Notes: generated by a model not told the origin, from the sequence alone. A stretch of 63,867 nucleotides of DNA from Actinotalea ferrariae (GCF_019733465.1 NZ_JACVQL010000019.1:1-63867); one strand, 5' to 3'. Shown: positions 8,139 to 17,247, counted from the first letter of the stretch. Translations and numbers: made by a program.

Positions 8139-9437
8139 CTACTCCGGCAGCGTCGCGCCGGGCGCGGTCTCCGCCTCCGGTGCCGGTCCGGGCTCGACGT
8201 CGGCGTCCTCCGGCTCGGGCAGTGTCCTGAGGAACCGGAACCAGACGACGCCGGCGACGGTCGCCACCCCGCCACCCACCACCATGGGCAGCACGAGGTC
8301 GACGCGACCCAGCAGCCCACCGAGGAGCGAGCCGAGCGGCATCGTCCCCCACAGGAGGGTGCGCCAGGTGCCGTGGACACGGCCGAGCAGACGGCTCGGG
8401 ATGACGCTCTGCCGCAGCGACATGACCAGGACGTTCCACACCGTCACGGCGCCCGAGCTGAGCACCATCCCGGCGACCGCCACGCCGATCGTCGGCACGA
8501 CGCCGACCGCGAGCAGCGCGAGGTTGGCGAGGAGGTTCGCGACGGCCATGACGGTGCCGGTCCCGAGGGCCCGCTTCGCGCGGCCGACGACGACCGTGCC
8601 GAGGATGCCGCCGAGGGCTCCCGTGAGCATGAACGTGCCGAACCACGCCTCGGGCACGTCGAGCCGGTCGAGCACGAACAGGACCCACGTCGCGAGACCC
8701 GCGGAGTAGCAGAGCCCCGTGACCGTGCTCAGGAACCACAGGGTCCGCAGCATGCGGCTCGCCATGATGAACCGGAAGCCGTCGACGAGCTGGCGGTACC
8801 AGGCGGTCGGCGGCGCGCCGGACGGTGCGGTGCTGTGGTCGCCGGCGGCGGCCCTGGGGAGCAGGAACGCGAGCACCGCGCCGACGGCGAACACCACGGC
8901 GTTGACGCCCAGCGGGATGACCACCGCCGCGGCGAACAGCCACGACGTCAGGGGTGCGGCGACGAAGTTCTGCACGACCAGCTCGCCGGCCTCGATCCGC
9001 GAGTTGGCGCGGTGCAGGTCCGCGCGTCCGACGAGGCTCGGGACGACGGCGCGGATCGCGCCGTCGTACACGGTCTCGAACGCGCCGTAGACGAACAGGA
9101 CGACGTAGAGCCACCAGATGGTCAGCGTGCCGGTCGCGACGAGCAGCACGAGCGCGAGCGCGAGCAGCGTGCGCACGCCGTTGGCGACGCCCAGCGCGCG
9201 ACGGCGGTCCACCCGGTCGATGAGGACACCGGCCGGGATCGCGAGGAAGAGCCACGGCAGCAGCGCGACGGCGGCGATGCCGGCGACCAGCAGCGGGTCG
9301 TCGGTGAGCCGGGCGGCGAGCAGGGGAGCGGCGACCCGCGCGATGCCGTCGCCGAGGCTCGAGCTGAGGTTCGCGGTGAAGAGGTTCGTGAACGCCGGGC
9401 CCAGGCCCGTCCGCCGCTCGTCCTCGTGCACCGGCAC
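8139..9437 (-). CDS. MFS transporter
   Basis: A 432-residue major facilitator with about 12 hydrophobic spans and the cytoplasmic loop-2 signature AGVLIDRVDRRRALGVANG between spans 2 and 3. The opening TNLFTANLSSSLGDGIARVAAPLLA resembles MFS exporters of the MFS_3/enterobactin-exporter type, usually drug or siderophore efflux proteins. The substrate cannot be inferred. The C-terminal tail is acidic. It is followed 3 bp later by the stop of a VOC gene in the same direction, so the two are probably one transcript; VOC proteins are sometimes resistance partners, but that is speculation. Confidence 0.86.
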   Translation of the reverse strand: MPVHEDERRTGLGPAFTNLFTANLSSSLGDGIARVAAPLLAARLTDDPLLVAGIAAVALLPWLFLAIPAGVLIDRVDRRRALGVANGVRTLLALALVLLVATGTLTIWWLYVVLFVYGAFETVYDGAIRAVVPSLVGRADLHRANSRIEAGELVVQNFVAAPLTSWLFAAAVVIPLGVNAVVFAVGAVLAFLLPRAAAGDHSTAPSGAPPTAWYRQLVDGFRFIMASRMLRTLWFLSTVTGLCYSAGLATWVLFVLDRLDVPEAWFGTFMLTGALGGILGTVVVGRAKRALGTGTVMAVANLLANLALLAVGVVPTIGVAVAGMVLSSGAVTVWNVLVMSLRQSVIPSRLLGRVHGTWRTLLWGTMPLGSLLGGLLGRVDLVLPMVVGGGVATVAGVVWFRFLRTLPEPEDADVEPGPAPEAETAPGATLPE

Positions 9438-9440
9438 AGC

Positions 9441-9827
9441 CTAGGAGTCCCCGCCCGGTCGCAGGGACGACCCCACGCGCACGAGGTTGCCACTGGGGTC
9501 CACGACGGCCATCTCGCGCATCCCGTAGTCCGTGTCGACCGGGGGCACGAGGCGGCTGCCCGTCGCCGGGTCCGGGCGGACGGCGCCGCGCCACGCGTCG
9601 TGCACCGCGTCGGCGTCGTCGACGTACAGGTAGCACATCGCCGCGGTCGTCAGCGGGTCGACGTCGGGCACGGTCGTGAAGTGCAGCGTCGCCGCGCCGC
9701 GACCGAGGATGAGGTAGTCCCACTCCTCGGGCGGTGCGCCGCGGTTCTCGAAGCCGAGCCGCTCGTAGAACTCGAGCGTCTCGCGCAGGTCACGGCTCGG
9801 GAGGATCGGGACGGCGTGCTCGGCCAT
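9441..9827 (-). CDS. VOC/bleomycin-resistance-fold family protein
   Basis: A 128-residue vicinal-oxygen-chelate protein: AVPILPSRDLRETLEFYERLGF at the N-terminus, ATLHFTTVPDVDP in the middle, and GMREMAVVDPSGNLVRVG at the C-terminus. This arrangement matches bleomycin-resistance-like proteins, which bind rather than modify ligands. The ATG at 9827 (MAEHAVP) is preferred over an upstream in-frame start because it begins directly before the first beta strand. It is probably co-transcribed with the MFS exporter. Confidence 0.8.
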   Translation of the reverse strand: MAEHAVPILPSRDLRETLEFYERLGFENRGAPPEEWDYLILGRGAATLHFTTVPDVDPLTTAAMCYLYVDDADAVHDAWRGAVRPDPATGSRLVPPVDTDYGMREMAVVDPSGNLVRVGSSLRPGGDS

Positions 9828-9902
9828 CCCGTCACGGTAGGCCGACGACGCCCCGAGCGGGAGCCCCTTGGCAGCCCCGGGAGCGCGCTGCACAGTGGCA
9901 CC

Positions 9903-10184
9903 ATGACCGCCACCGACGACGAGCTCGCGTCACTGCCGCACGCGGACCTGGTGGCCGAGGTGCTGCGCCTGCGCGAGGGCATCCGCCGGCACCGCGACAG
10001 CACCCTGCACGACCTGTCGTGGCACCACCCCGAGCTCTGGGGCCTGCTGCCCGAGCGGACCGACCCGCTGCCCGAGGTGCCCGAGTGGCCCGAGTTCCTG
10101 CGCGGGTGCATCGCCTACCGGCGGTCGCTCGACGAGCAGCTGCCCGACGCGCGGAGGGTCCGGACCGAGTACGACGACGCCTGA
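9903..10184 (+). CDS. Small hypothetical protein
   Basis: A 93-residue soluble protein: LPHADLVAEVLRLREGIRRHR, then LHDLSWHHPELWGLLPE, then FLRGCIAYRRSLDEQL. The Trp/His/Pro-rich middle and the flanking amphipathic helices look conserved rather than random. I do not recognise a named domain. It is transcribed divergently from the VOC gene (75-bp gap) and converges on a methyltransferase gene. Confidence 0.65.
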   Translation: MTATDDELASLPHADLVAEVLRLREGIRRHRDSTLHDLSWHHPELWGLLPERTDPLPEVPEWPEFLRGCIAYRRSLDEQLPDARRVRTEYDDA

Positions 10185-10192
10185 CCCGGCGC

Positions 10193-10981
10193 TCAGGCGG
10201 CCCGCACGGAGGCGGGCTTCTCGAGGCGCGCGACCAGGTAGCGCGTGCGCCCGGCGGCGAACGCCTCGAACCCGCGCGACCCCTCCATCGCGGCGAACCG
10301 GCGGAAGAGCGGGTGCGCGACCTTCGGGACCCAGGCGTGGATGAGGCGTGCCTTGCGGTCGTCGTCGGCCCGGAGCGCCGCGACGACCCTGCCGGTGACG
10401 TCCTCCTGAGCGGCGAGCCGGAGGCCGTGCGCCTCGAGCTCGCCCAGGGCCGTGGCCACCCGCTCGGCCGGGCGGAAGTCGGCCCACACGAACGTGCCGC
10501 CCGGCCGCAGGACCCGCTGCACCTCCGCCGCGAAGGCCGGCACGGACCCGTAGCAGTGCGAGGACTCGACGTTGACCACGACGTCGAACGACGCGTCCGG
10601 GAAGGGCATCGCCTCGGCGTCGCCGCGGACGAAGGAGAGGCCCGGTGCGTGCCGGTGGCGCGCGCACAGGTCGACCGCGGCCGCCGAGAAGTCGAGCCCG
10701 ACCGTGCTCCGCGGACGGTGCTGCCGCGCGATCCACGAGGCGCCGCCGCCGCGACCGCAGCCCACCTCGAGCACGTCGCGGCCGCCGAGCGGCAGGTCGC
10801 CCAGGGTGCGGGCGTAGAGCCCGATGCACAGGCGGTCCGCCTCGTCCTCGGGTGCGAGGACGAGCGGCGTCTCGCCGTCGTCGGGCGCGTAGCCGTAGTT
10901 CATGAAGGACCACTCGGGACGTCGAACGCGTGACGCGAGCAGCTCGTAGCAGGCGCGCCACCCCAGGCGTCGTCGGTCCAT
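10193..10981 (-). CDS. Class I SAM-dependent methyltransferase
   Basis: A 262-residue methyltransferase with motif I DVLEVGCGRGGGASW, motif post-I STVGLDFSAAAVDLC, an acidic loop GDAEAMPFPDASFDVVV and motif III RVLRPGGTFVWADF. The N-terminal WSFMNYGYAPDDGE and the overall pattern resemble the family containing mycobacterial phthiotriolone dimycocerosate methyltransferases and other small-molecule O- or C-methyltransferases. Substrate unknown. The ATG at 10981 follows the only plausible break from low-complexity upstream sequence. Confidence 0.82.
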   Translation of the reverse strand: MDRRRLGWRACYELLASRVRRPEWSFMNYGYAPDDGETPLVLAPEDEADRLCIGLYARTLGDLPLGGRDVLEVGCGRGGGASWIARQHRPRSTVGLDFSAAAVDLCARHRHAPGLSFVRGDAEAMPFPDASFDVVVNVESSHCYGSVPAFAAEVQRVLRPGGTFVWADFRPAERVATALGELEAHGLRLAAQEDVTGRVVAALRADDDRKARLIHAWVPKVAHPLFRRFAAMEGSRGFEAFAAGRTRYLVARLEKPASVRAA

Positions 10982-11021
10982 GCCGCCACGGTAGCCGGGG
11001 GCCGGGCGCGCCCGGGTCGGC

Positions 11022-11357
11022 TCAGACGTCGAGCAGCACGAGCGCGATGCGCGCGGTGTCACCCGCCTCGACGCCCTCCGCACGGCGCACGGCCTTCTTC
11101 ACGGGGAGCACGTACGTCGCCGCCTTGCTGTCGGGGAAGATCGACGTGCGCCACACCGTGGTGCCGATCCGCACCTCGACGCGCAGCGACCCGAAGCCGC
11201 GCGCGACGTGCCCGGCGACGTCCAGGATCTCGTCGGCGACGTCGGTCGGCAGGTTCACGAACGTCCAGCTGTCGGCCTGCCGTGCCTGCCACAGGTAGAG
11301 CGCGGCGTCGAACTCGTATCTCGGCCCGCGCTCCGCGGGATCGGTCCGATCGGTCAC
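11022..11357 (-). CDS. DUF1905 domain protein
   Basis: A 111-residue protein. YEFDAALYLWQARQADSWTF, then FGSLRVEVRIGTTVWRTSIFP and VLPVKKAVRRAEGVEAGD match DUF1905, a small barrel often found alone or fused to YdeI/OmdA-type domains. Function unknown. The GTG start overlaps the stop of rlmC by 4 bp (GTGA), so it is translated from the same message. Confidence 0.82.
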   Translation of the reverse strand: MTDRTDPAERGPRYEFDAALYLWQARQADSWTFVNLPTDVADEILDVAGHVARGFGSLRVEVRIGTTVWRTSIFPDSKAATYVLPVKKAVRRAEGVEAGDTARIALVLLDV

Positions 11358-12517
11358 GCGCGCACCGTAGCGCCGGCGTCCGACACGCGTTCGAGCAGCG
11401 TCACGACCTCGTAGTGGGTGGTCTGCGGGAACATGTCGAGCACGCGCGCGCGGACGGGCGCCAGCGACGGCATCGCCCGCAGGTCGCGCGCGAGGGACTC
11501 GGCGTTGCAGCTCGAGTAGACGACGTGCCGCACGGGCGACGCCTCGAGCCAGCCCGCGAGCTCCGGACCGATCCCGCGGCGGGGCGGGTTCACGACCACG
11601 AGGTCCGGCGGCCGCGTCGAGGCCAGGGCGAAGGCGGTCGCGTCGCCGGCCTCGAACCGGACCCGCTCGAGGTCCGCGTCGGCGCGGCTCTGCTCGGCGC
11701 TGGCGATCGCCTCGACGCTCGTCTCGATGCCGACGACGTCGCGCTGCTCGCCGGCCCGTCCCGTCGCGCAGGTGAGCGCGAACCCGCCCACGCCGCAGTA
11801 CAGGTCCCACAGGGACCGGGGCGCCAGCTCGTCGACCCATGCGCGGGCCTGCGCGTACACGGCGCGCGCGACGTCGGTGTTGGTCTGGAAGAAGCTCTGC
11901 GGCCGCAGGTGCAGGACGACGTCGTCGAGGCGCATGCGCAGCGCGCCCTCCGCGGTCAGCAGGATCTCGCGCTCGCCCTCGAGGACGGCCTTGTGCTCGG
12001 GCTGGAGGTTCACTGAGGCAACCCGCAGGTGGGGGAGCAGGGCGAGCAGCGCCGGCAGGTGCTTGCGGATCCGGGCGACGGGCTCCTGCGAGCGCAGCAC
12101 GAACCGGACCATGAGCTCGCCGTCGGGCGACTCGGTGACGAGCAGGTACTTGAGCTCGCCCCGCCGTGCCGCGACGTCGTACGGCGTGAGCCCGGCGCGC
12201 GTGACGAAGTCAGCGAGGTGCGGGAGCGCCGTGCGGATCGCCGGCGTGTGCAGGCCGCATGCGCGCAGGTCCACGGTGCGACCCGTCGCGTCGAGGATGC
12301 CGACGACCGGCGCGGCAGCCGTCCCGCCGACGACCATCTTGGACTTGTTGCGGAAGCCCTCCTCGCGGCTGCGCACGGGCGGCAGCCAGGCGATCCCGGG
12401 GTGCTCGAGGAGCAGGTGCCGGCAGTGGCGCTCCTTGCCGGCGAGCTGCTCGTCGTACGACTGGCCCATGAGGGCGCACGAGCGGCACGCGGCCGCGTCG
12501 AAGTAGTCGCAGCGCAC
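11354..12517 (-). CDS. rlmC: 23S rRNA (uracil-C5)-methyltransferase RlmC
   Basis: A 387-residue enzyme that uses SAM to make 5-methyluridine in 23S rRNA (U747 in E. coli numbering). It begins with the iron-sulfur cysteines C3, C11 and C14 and carries the RlmC-specific strings GFRNKSKMVVGG, TPYDVAARRGELKYLL, RPQSFFQTN, LYCGVGGFALTCA (SAM site), VVNPPRRGIGPEL and the catalytic YSSCNAES. It matches RlmC (YbjF) along its whole length rather than the related RlmD or TrmA, which carry an N-terminal TRAM domain missing here. GTG start. Confidence 0.92.
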   Translation of the reverse strand: MRCDYFDAAACRSCALMGQSYDEQLAGKERHCRHLLLEHPGIAWLPPVRSREEGFRNKSKMVVGGTAAAPVVGILDATGRTVDLRACGLHTPAIRTALPHLADFVTRAGLTPYDVAARRGELKYLLVTESPDGELMVRFVLRSQEPVARIRKHLPALLALLPHLRVASVNLQPEHKAVLEGEREILLTAEGALRMRLDDVVLHLRPQSFFQTNTDVARAVYAQARAWVDELAPRSLWDLYCGVGGFALTCATGRAGEQRDVVGIETSVEAIASAEQSRADADLERVRFEAGDATAFALASTRPPDLVVVNPPRRGIGPELAGWLEASPVRHVVYSSCNAESLARDLRAMPSLAPVRARVLDMFPQTTHYEVVTLLERVSDAGATVRA

Positions 12518-12528
12518 GGTCGTGACGG

Positions 12529-13605
12529 TCAGCCCCGCACGACCTCGCGCCGCAGGACGCCCGAGCGCTGCGCCGTGTGGGCGGTCCAGTGCTCGTAGAG
12601 GTCGACCATGCGGGCGGCGATCGCGTCGCCGGCGTACCGCGTGACCGACGACGACGCGCGGCCGGCCGCGAGCCGTCGCTGCGCCGGGTCGTCGCGCAGG
12701 GCGGTCAGGTGGTCGACGAAGCCGTCGACGGTCTGCGCGCCGAGGAACGCCTGGTCCGAGCCGAAGACGCCGGTGAAGACGGGCAGGTCGCGCATGACGA
12801 GCGGCAGGCCCGCGAAGGCGGCCTCGACGGGCGCCATGCCGAAGGTCTCGTGACGGGAGGGGAAGAGGAAGACGTCGGAGGCCCAGCAGTACCGGGCGAC
12901 CTCACCCCGGGTCTTCTGGCCCGCGAAGTCCATGTTGGCGGGCGCCTCGGCGACCACGCGCTTCATGCGCGCACGCCCGTCCGACATCGCGCCGAAGAGG
13001 CAGTCGCCGAGCCACATGAACCGCACGTCCGGCATGCGCCGCGCGCACTCGACGAACTCCTCGATGCCCTTGCGCGGCTGCAGCTGGCCCACGCCGAGCA
13101 CCGCGAAGTCGTCCGCGGACAGGCCGAGCGCCGCACGGGCCTCCGCGCGTCGCTCGGGCGTCGGCCGGAAGGTCTCGGTGACCACGGCGTTCGGCACGAC
13201 GACGACGGGGGTGCGGACACCCATCTCGCGGACCTCGGCCGCGGCGCCGTCGCTCACCGCGATCACGACGTCGGCGACGTCGTAGAGGCGGCGCAGGTAG
13301 GTGGTGAAGATGCCGCCGTAGAGGCGGACGCCGTTGAGGCTGCCCTTGAGCGAGCCGGGCGTCACGTGCGCCGAGACGACGCGGAGGCCCCGGTGGCGCA
13401 GCAGCCGGCCGAGGCTCGTCGGCCCGACGGTGTGCACGTGCAGCACGCCGTCCCGCCAGTCCTCGTTGACGCCGACCTCGAGGCCGAGCCGCCGCTGCGC
13501 GGAGACGAGGTCCGTGAAGGCGGTGTGCACCCCGTGCCCCTGGACCGTGTAGACGCTCTCGGAGAAGTGGTTGATGCGCGACGGCCCCGGTGCACGTGTG
13601 TTCAC
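12529..13605 (-). CDS. GT4-family glycosyltransferase
   Basis: A 358-residue GT-B glycosyltransferase. The N-terminal half has the GHGVHTAF acceptor-side loop. The C-terminal nucleotide-sugar half has LGVGQLQPRKGIEEFVE, RFMWLGDCLFGAM and the EX7E-type region (SRHETFGMAPVEAAFAGLPLV). It is a retaining enzyme that probably acts on a lipid or small-molecule acceptor at the inner membrane face; donor and product are unknown. GTG start at 13605. The 119-bp gap upstream holds no gene I can see. Confidence 0.84.
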   Translation of the reverse strand: MNTRAPGPSRINHFSESVYTVQGHGVHTAFTDLVSAQRRLGLEVGVNEDWRDGVLHVHTVGPTSLGRLLRHRGLRVVSAHVTPGSLKGSLNGVRLYGGIFTTYLRRLYDVADVVIAVSDGAAAEVREMGVRTPVVVVPNAVVTETFRPTPERRAEARAALGLSADDFAVLGVGQLQPRKGIEEFVECARRMPDVRFMWLGDCLFGAMSDGRARMKRVVAEAPANMDFAGQKTRGEVARYCWASDVFLFPSRHETFGMAPVEAAFAGLPLVMRDLPVFTGVFGSDQAFLGAQTVDGFVDHLTALRDDPAQRRLAAGRASSSVTRYAGDAIAARMVDLYEHWTAHTAQRSGVLRREVVRG

Positions 13606-13724
13606 GGTTGGGAAGCCTAAGCGGTGACCACGGCCCACCGAGTCAGACGTGCGGGTGATGCTGATCCCCGTCCGGGTACGCCGTCCGCCGTAGGTGGCGG
13701 TCGGAACGGCGGTGACGGCGGGTG

Positions 13725-14846
13725 TCAGAAGGCGTAGCGGACGCGGCACGACGGCAGCCGCTCGGCCAGCAGGTCCGTCAGCGCGGCGACGTAGCGGCCC
13801 TTGGCGCCCGTGCGGTAGCGCACGTTGCGGCCACCGGTCTGCGAGGTCTTGGGCTGCTGCAGCTCGGGACGCCACAGCACCTCCTCGGCCTTCGGGTGCC
13901 AGCCCAGGTTGACCTCGTGCAGCGCCTCGTTGTGCGTCAGCATGATCACCTCGGCCGCGAGCTGCGCCTTGGCACGCTCGCCGATGCCTGCCTCGACCTG
14001 GTCGAGGAGCTCCGCCCAGTCCTCGAGCCAGCCGTCGTGGACGATCACGGGGCTGAGGTTGAGGTGCACCTCGTAGCCCGCCTCGACGAAGTCGTCGATC
14101 GCCGCGATCCGGTCGGCGACACGGTCGGTCCGCACGTCCACGAGCCGCGAGATGCGGTCGGGCATGAGCGAGAACCGGATCCGGGTGCGTCCCTGCGGGT
14201 CCCAGTCCAGCAGGTCGCGGTTCACGTGCTTGGTCGCGAAGGTCGCCTTGGCGCTCGGCAGCCCGCGGAAGAGGTCGACCAGGTCGCGCACGTTGTCGCT
14301 CACGGTCGCGTCCACCGAGCAGTCGCTGTTCTCGCCGATGTCGTACACCCACGCGTGCGGGTCGCACTGGTCCGGCGCCGGCTTGGTGCCCTGGCGTGCG
14401 ACGTGCCGGGCGAGGTAGCCGGTGATGCGGTCGATGTTCGCGAAGACGGTGATCGGGTTGGAGTAGCCCTTGCGCCGCGGCACGTAGCAGTACGCGCACG
14501 CCATGGCGCACCCGTTCGCCGTCGACGGCGCGACGAAGTTCGACGACCGCCCGTTGGGCCGCGCGGCGAGCGACTTCTTGACGCCGAGGACCAGCGCCTC
14601 GGTCTTGATCCGGGCCCACCGGTCGACGTTCGTCTCGTCGCCGTGCAGCTCCGGGATGTTCCAGTGCGACGCGACCTCGACGCGCTCGGCGTCGGGCCAG
14701 CGGGCGAGCACCTCGCGGCCCCGCGGCAGCTCGGCCGCCTCGGGCTCGACGTAGATGCGGCGCACGTCGAGCAGGGGTCGCGGGGCGCGTTCAGCTCGCT
14801 GGGGCGCACCGGGTCCGGGGGTGTCCGTGGCGGTCGACGTGGTCAC
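13725..14846 (-). CDS. Spore photoproduct lyase-like radical SAM protein
   Basis: A radical SAM protein with the cysteine motif CAMACAYC (CX3CX2C, encoded at 14487-14510) that holds a 4Fe-4S cluster. FVAPSTANGC before it, YSNPITVFANID after it, and FATKHVNRDLLDW with RIRFSLMPD further on match the spore photoproduct lyase (SplB) family, which reverses the UV thymine dimer of spores. Homologues occur in actinobacteria not known to form endospores, where the substrate is unproven. The start is uncertain: GTG at 14846 gives 373 residues and GTG at 14915 adds 23; the first recognisable homology (LLDVRRIYVEPEA) lies after both. Confidence 0.82.
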   Translation of the reverse strand: MTTSTATDTPGPGAPQRAERAPRPLLDVRRIYVEPEAAELPRGREVLARWPDAERVEVASHWNIPELHGDETNVDRWARIKTEALVLGVKKSLAARPNGRSSNFVAPSTANGCAMACAYCYVPRRKGYSNPITVFANIDRITGYLARHVARQGTKPAPDQCDPHAWVYDIGENSDCSVDATVSDNVRDLVDLFRGLPSAKATFATKHVNRDLLDWDPQGRTRIRFSLMPDRISRLVDVRTDRVADRIAAIDDFVEAGYEVHLNLSPVIVHDGWLEDWAELLDQVEAGIGERAKAQLAAEVIMLTHNEALHEVNLGWHPKAEEVLWRPELQQPKTSQTGGRNVRYRTGAKGRYVAALTDLLAERLPSCRVRYAF

Positions 14847-14932
14847 GCAGGAAGAACGCGCCCGGACGTGGGTTCCCTCCCCGAGGGACGCCGCGGGAGC
14901 TGTGAGACGCGTCACCGATCGGGGCGCCGCGC

Positions 14933-15898
14933 TCAGGCGTCCGTGAGCTCGCGCGGCTCGGCAATGACGTCGACGAGCGCGCCGTTGCGCCAGACCGTGA
15001 TCTCGAGCGCGCGGCCGATCGCCCCCTCGACCATGAGGCGCTGGATCGCCGTGCTCGTGGCGACGGTGGTGCCGTCGACCGCGACGACGACGTCGCCGGG
15101 CCGCAGCCCGGCAGCCGCGGCGGGGCTGCCGGGCACGACGGCGGACACCTGGAGCCCGTGCGTGCGCCCGAGCCGGGCCGCGAGCCCGGGCGTCAGGGGT
15201 GCCTGCGCTCCGACCACCCCGAGCCAGGCACGGCGGACGCGCCCGCTCGTCATGAGCGCGTCGACGATCGTGCGCGTCGTCGCGTTCACGGGCACGGCCA
15301 GGCCCACGCCGACCCCGGCCACCGCGGTGCTTACACCCACCATCCGGCCGACGCTGTCGGCGAGCACGCCACCGCTGTTGCCGGGGTTGAGCGCGGCATC
15401 GGTCTGGATCACCTCGTCGACCACGCGTCCCGCGCGTGTCGGCAGCGAGCGCCCGAGCCCGGAGACGACGCCGGCCGTGACGCTGCCCGCGAGGCCCAGC
15501 GGGTTGCCGAGCGCGATGACGAGCTGGCCGACCCGCAGGCGCGCGGCGTCGCCGAGCTCGACCGGAGGCGGTGTGCTGCCGCGCGCGAGGAGCACGGCGA
15601 GGTCGGAGAGCACGTCACGTCCGACGACGTCGGCGCGCGTGCTGCTCCCGTCCGCGAAGGTGGCCTCCGCGTGCTCCGCGCCTGCGACGACGTGCGCGCT
15701 GGTGAGGAGGTAGCCGTCCGCGGTCACGATCGAGGCGCTCCCGCTGCCCGAGCCGCGACGCGTGCGGACCTCGAGGCTCGCGACCGAGGGGAGCACGCGC
15801 TCGGCGACCCGGACCACCGCCGCGGAGTACGCGTCGAGCGCGTCGAGCGCATCGCCGCGGGCCTCCGCGTCACCTGAATCCGTCCGGTCGGGTGCCAT
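14933..15898 (-). CDS. HtrA/DegP-like serine protease with PDZ domain, no membrane anchor
   Basis: A 321-residue S1C trypsin-like protease. The triad is visible: H69 in LLTSAHVV, D99 in VLSDLAVL and S175 in NPGNSGG. It is followed by one PDZ domain (about residues 220-315: GLQVSAVVPGSPAAAAGLRPGD). Most actinobacterial HtrA proteins have a cytoplasmic tail and one membrane span before the protease. This one has neither a signal peptide nor a hydrophobic segment, so it is predicted to be cytoplasmic unless the start is misplaced. Convergent with no close partner; divergent from the DUF3140 gene. Confidence 0.85.
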   Translation of the reverse strand: MAPDRTDSGDAEARGDALDALDAYSAAVVRVAERVLPSVASLEVRTRRGSGSGSASIVTADGYLLTSAHVVAGAEHAEATFADGSSTRADVVGRDVLSDLAVLLARGSTPPPVELGDAARLRVGQLVIALGNPLGLAGSVTAGVVSGLGRSLPTRAGRVVDEVIQTDAALNPGNSGGVLADSVGRMVGVSTAVAGVGVGLAVPVNATTRTIVDALMTSGRVRRAWLGVVGAQAPLTPGLAARLGRTHGLQVSAVVPGSPAAAAGLRPGDVVVAVDGTTVATSTAIQRLMVEGAIGRALEITVWRNGALVDVIAEPRELTDA

Positions 15899-16043
15899 GA
15901 CCCATGAGAACGCGCGACGGGGACGTCGGGCACGCACGTTCGCCGACAGCGCACGGGAACGGCCCCGGGTGGCGCGGGGCCGCGGTCTCGCAGAGCCTTG
16001 CCAGGACGTGCCCGTCGGGGCTGAGCGAGAGGTGGCGGTCTGC

Positions 16044-16400
16044 ATGGTCGAGGGCGACGGGAGCACGGGTACCGCACCCGAGGTCGCCGAGGTGTGGGAC
16101 GAGTGGCGCGAGGCGGTCACCATGACTCCGGCGGCTCTCGAGCGGTGGCTCACCACGGACGAGTCCCGGTCGGTGGGGGACACCCACGGCGACGGCGAGT
16201 CCACGGGTCACGCGTCGGGTCGGCGGATCGTCGAGATCCTGCGGAGCAACAAGACCGACCTGACGGCCGACGACGCGGCGCACATGCGCAAGGTCGTGGG
16301 GTACGTCCACCGGCACCTCGCACAGCGGCCCGACGGCGACGTCACGGAGACGCCGTGGCGGTGGTCGCTCATGAACTGGGGTCACGACCCGCTGGGGTGA
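16044..16400 (+). CDS. DUF3140 family protein
   Basis: A 118-residue soluble protein. EVAEVWDEWREAVTMTPAALERWL, then GRRIVEILRSNKTDLTADDAAHMRKVVGYVHRH and a Trp-rich end (TPWRWSLMNWGHDP) match DUF3140, found in actinobacteria and some proteobacteria with no assigned role. The ATG at 16044 is used; an in-frame GTG at 16032 is an alternative. Confidence 0.82.
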   Translation: MVEGDGSTGTAPEVAEVWDEWREAVTMTPAALERWLTTDESRSVGDTHGDGESTGHASGRRIVEILRSNKTDLTADDAAHMRKVVGYVHRHLAQRPDGDVTETPWRWSLMNWGHDPLG

Positions 16401-16466
16401 CGCGGCCGGCCGGGTGCATACCCTCGCCAGGGGACAGGCAACCACCCGGCCGACCGGAGGACGACC

Positions 16467-17243
16467 ATGTCGCAGCCGTCAGCACCGCGCGGGGGACCGC
16501 GCCTGCCGCACCTGCCCGACGAGGCGTTCCGCCGCGTCCTGTGCGTCGTCGCGCACCCGGACGACGTCGAGTACGGGACCTCGGCCGCGGTCGCCGTGTG
16601 GACCGCCCGGGGCGTCGACGTGTCCTACCTCCTGCTGACGCGCGGCGAGGCGGGCATGGACGGCACCGCGCCCGAGGAGGCGGCGCCGCTGCGTCACGCG
16701 GAGCAGCTCGCGGCCGGACGTGAGGTGGGCGTCGAGGACGTCGAGATCCTCCGCCACCCCGACGGCGTGCTCGAGTACTCGCTCGCGCTGCGACGCGACA
16801 TCGCGCGCGCGGTCCGCAGGACACGACCCGACGCGGTGGTGCTCACCTCGTGGGAGATCGAGTTCGTCGCGGGCCTCAACCAGGCGGACCACCGCGTGGC
16901 CGGCCTGGCGGCGCTCGACGCCGTGCGCGACGCGGGCAACCGCTGGGTGTTCCGCGACCTGCTGGACGAGGGGCTCGAGCCGTGGTCGGTGCGCTGGGTG
17001 CTCGCGTCGGGGAACCCGCGGCCGACGCACGCCGTGGACGTCACGGGCCCGCCGACCGAGGCGGCCGTGCGCTCGCTCGAGGCCCACGGCGCCTACCTCG
17101 CGTCCATCGCCTCGCACCCGCCGGCCAGGGCCGTCGTCGAGGGGATCACCGGCGCGCACGGCCGCCTGCTCGGCACCGCCAACGCCGTCGCGTTCCGCGT
17201 GTGGGACCTCCAGGCCCCGCCGTCGTTCGACGACGGCGCCTGA
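16467..17243 (+). CDS. PIG-L/LmbE family deacetylase
   Basis: A 258-residue zinc deacetylase of the PIG-L (LmbE) family. AHPDDVEYG near residue 31 supplies the zinc-binding His-Pro-Asp-Asp, LLLTRGEAGMDG follows, and NQADHRVAG provides the third zinc histidine. Relatives deacetylate N-acetylglucosamine conjugates, including the mycothiol enzymes MshB and Mca. It is shorter than MshB and lacks its longer C-terminal region, so I do not name it. GGAGGA precedes the ATG at good spacing. Confidence 0.87.
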   Translation: MSQPSAPRGGPRLPHLPDEAFRRVLCVVAHPDDVEYGTSAAVAVWTARGVDVSYLLLTRGEAGMDGTAPEEAAPLRHAEQLAAGREVGVEDVEILRHPDGVLEYSLALRRDIARAVRRTRPDAVVLTSWEIEFVAGLNQADHRVAGLAALDAVRDAGNRWVFRDLLDEGLEPWSVRWVLASGNPRPTHAVDVTGPPTEAAVRSLEAHGAYLASIASHPPARAVVEGITGAHGRLLGTANAVAFRVWDLQAPPSFDDGA

Positions 17244-17247
17244 GCCC

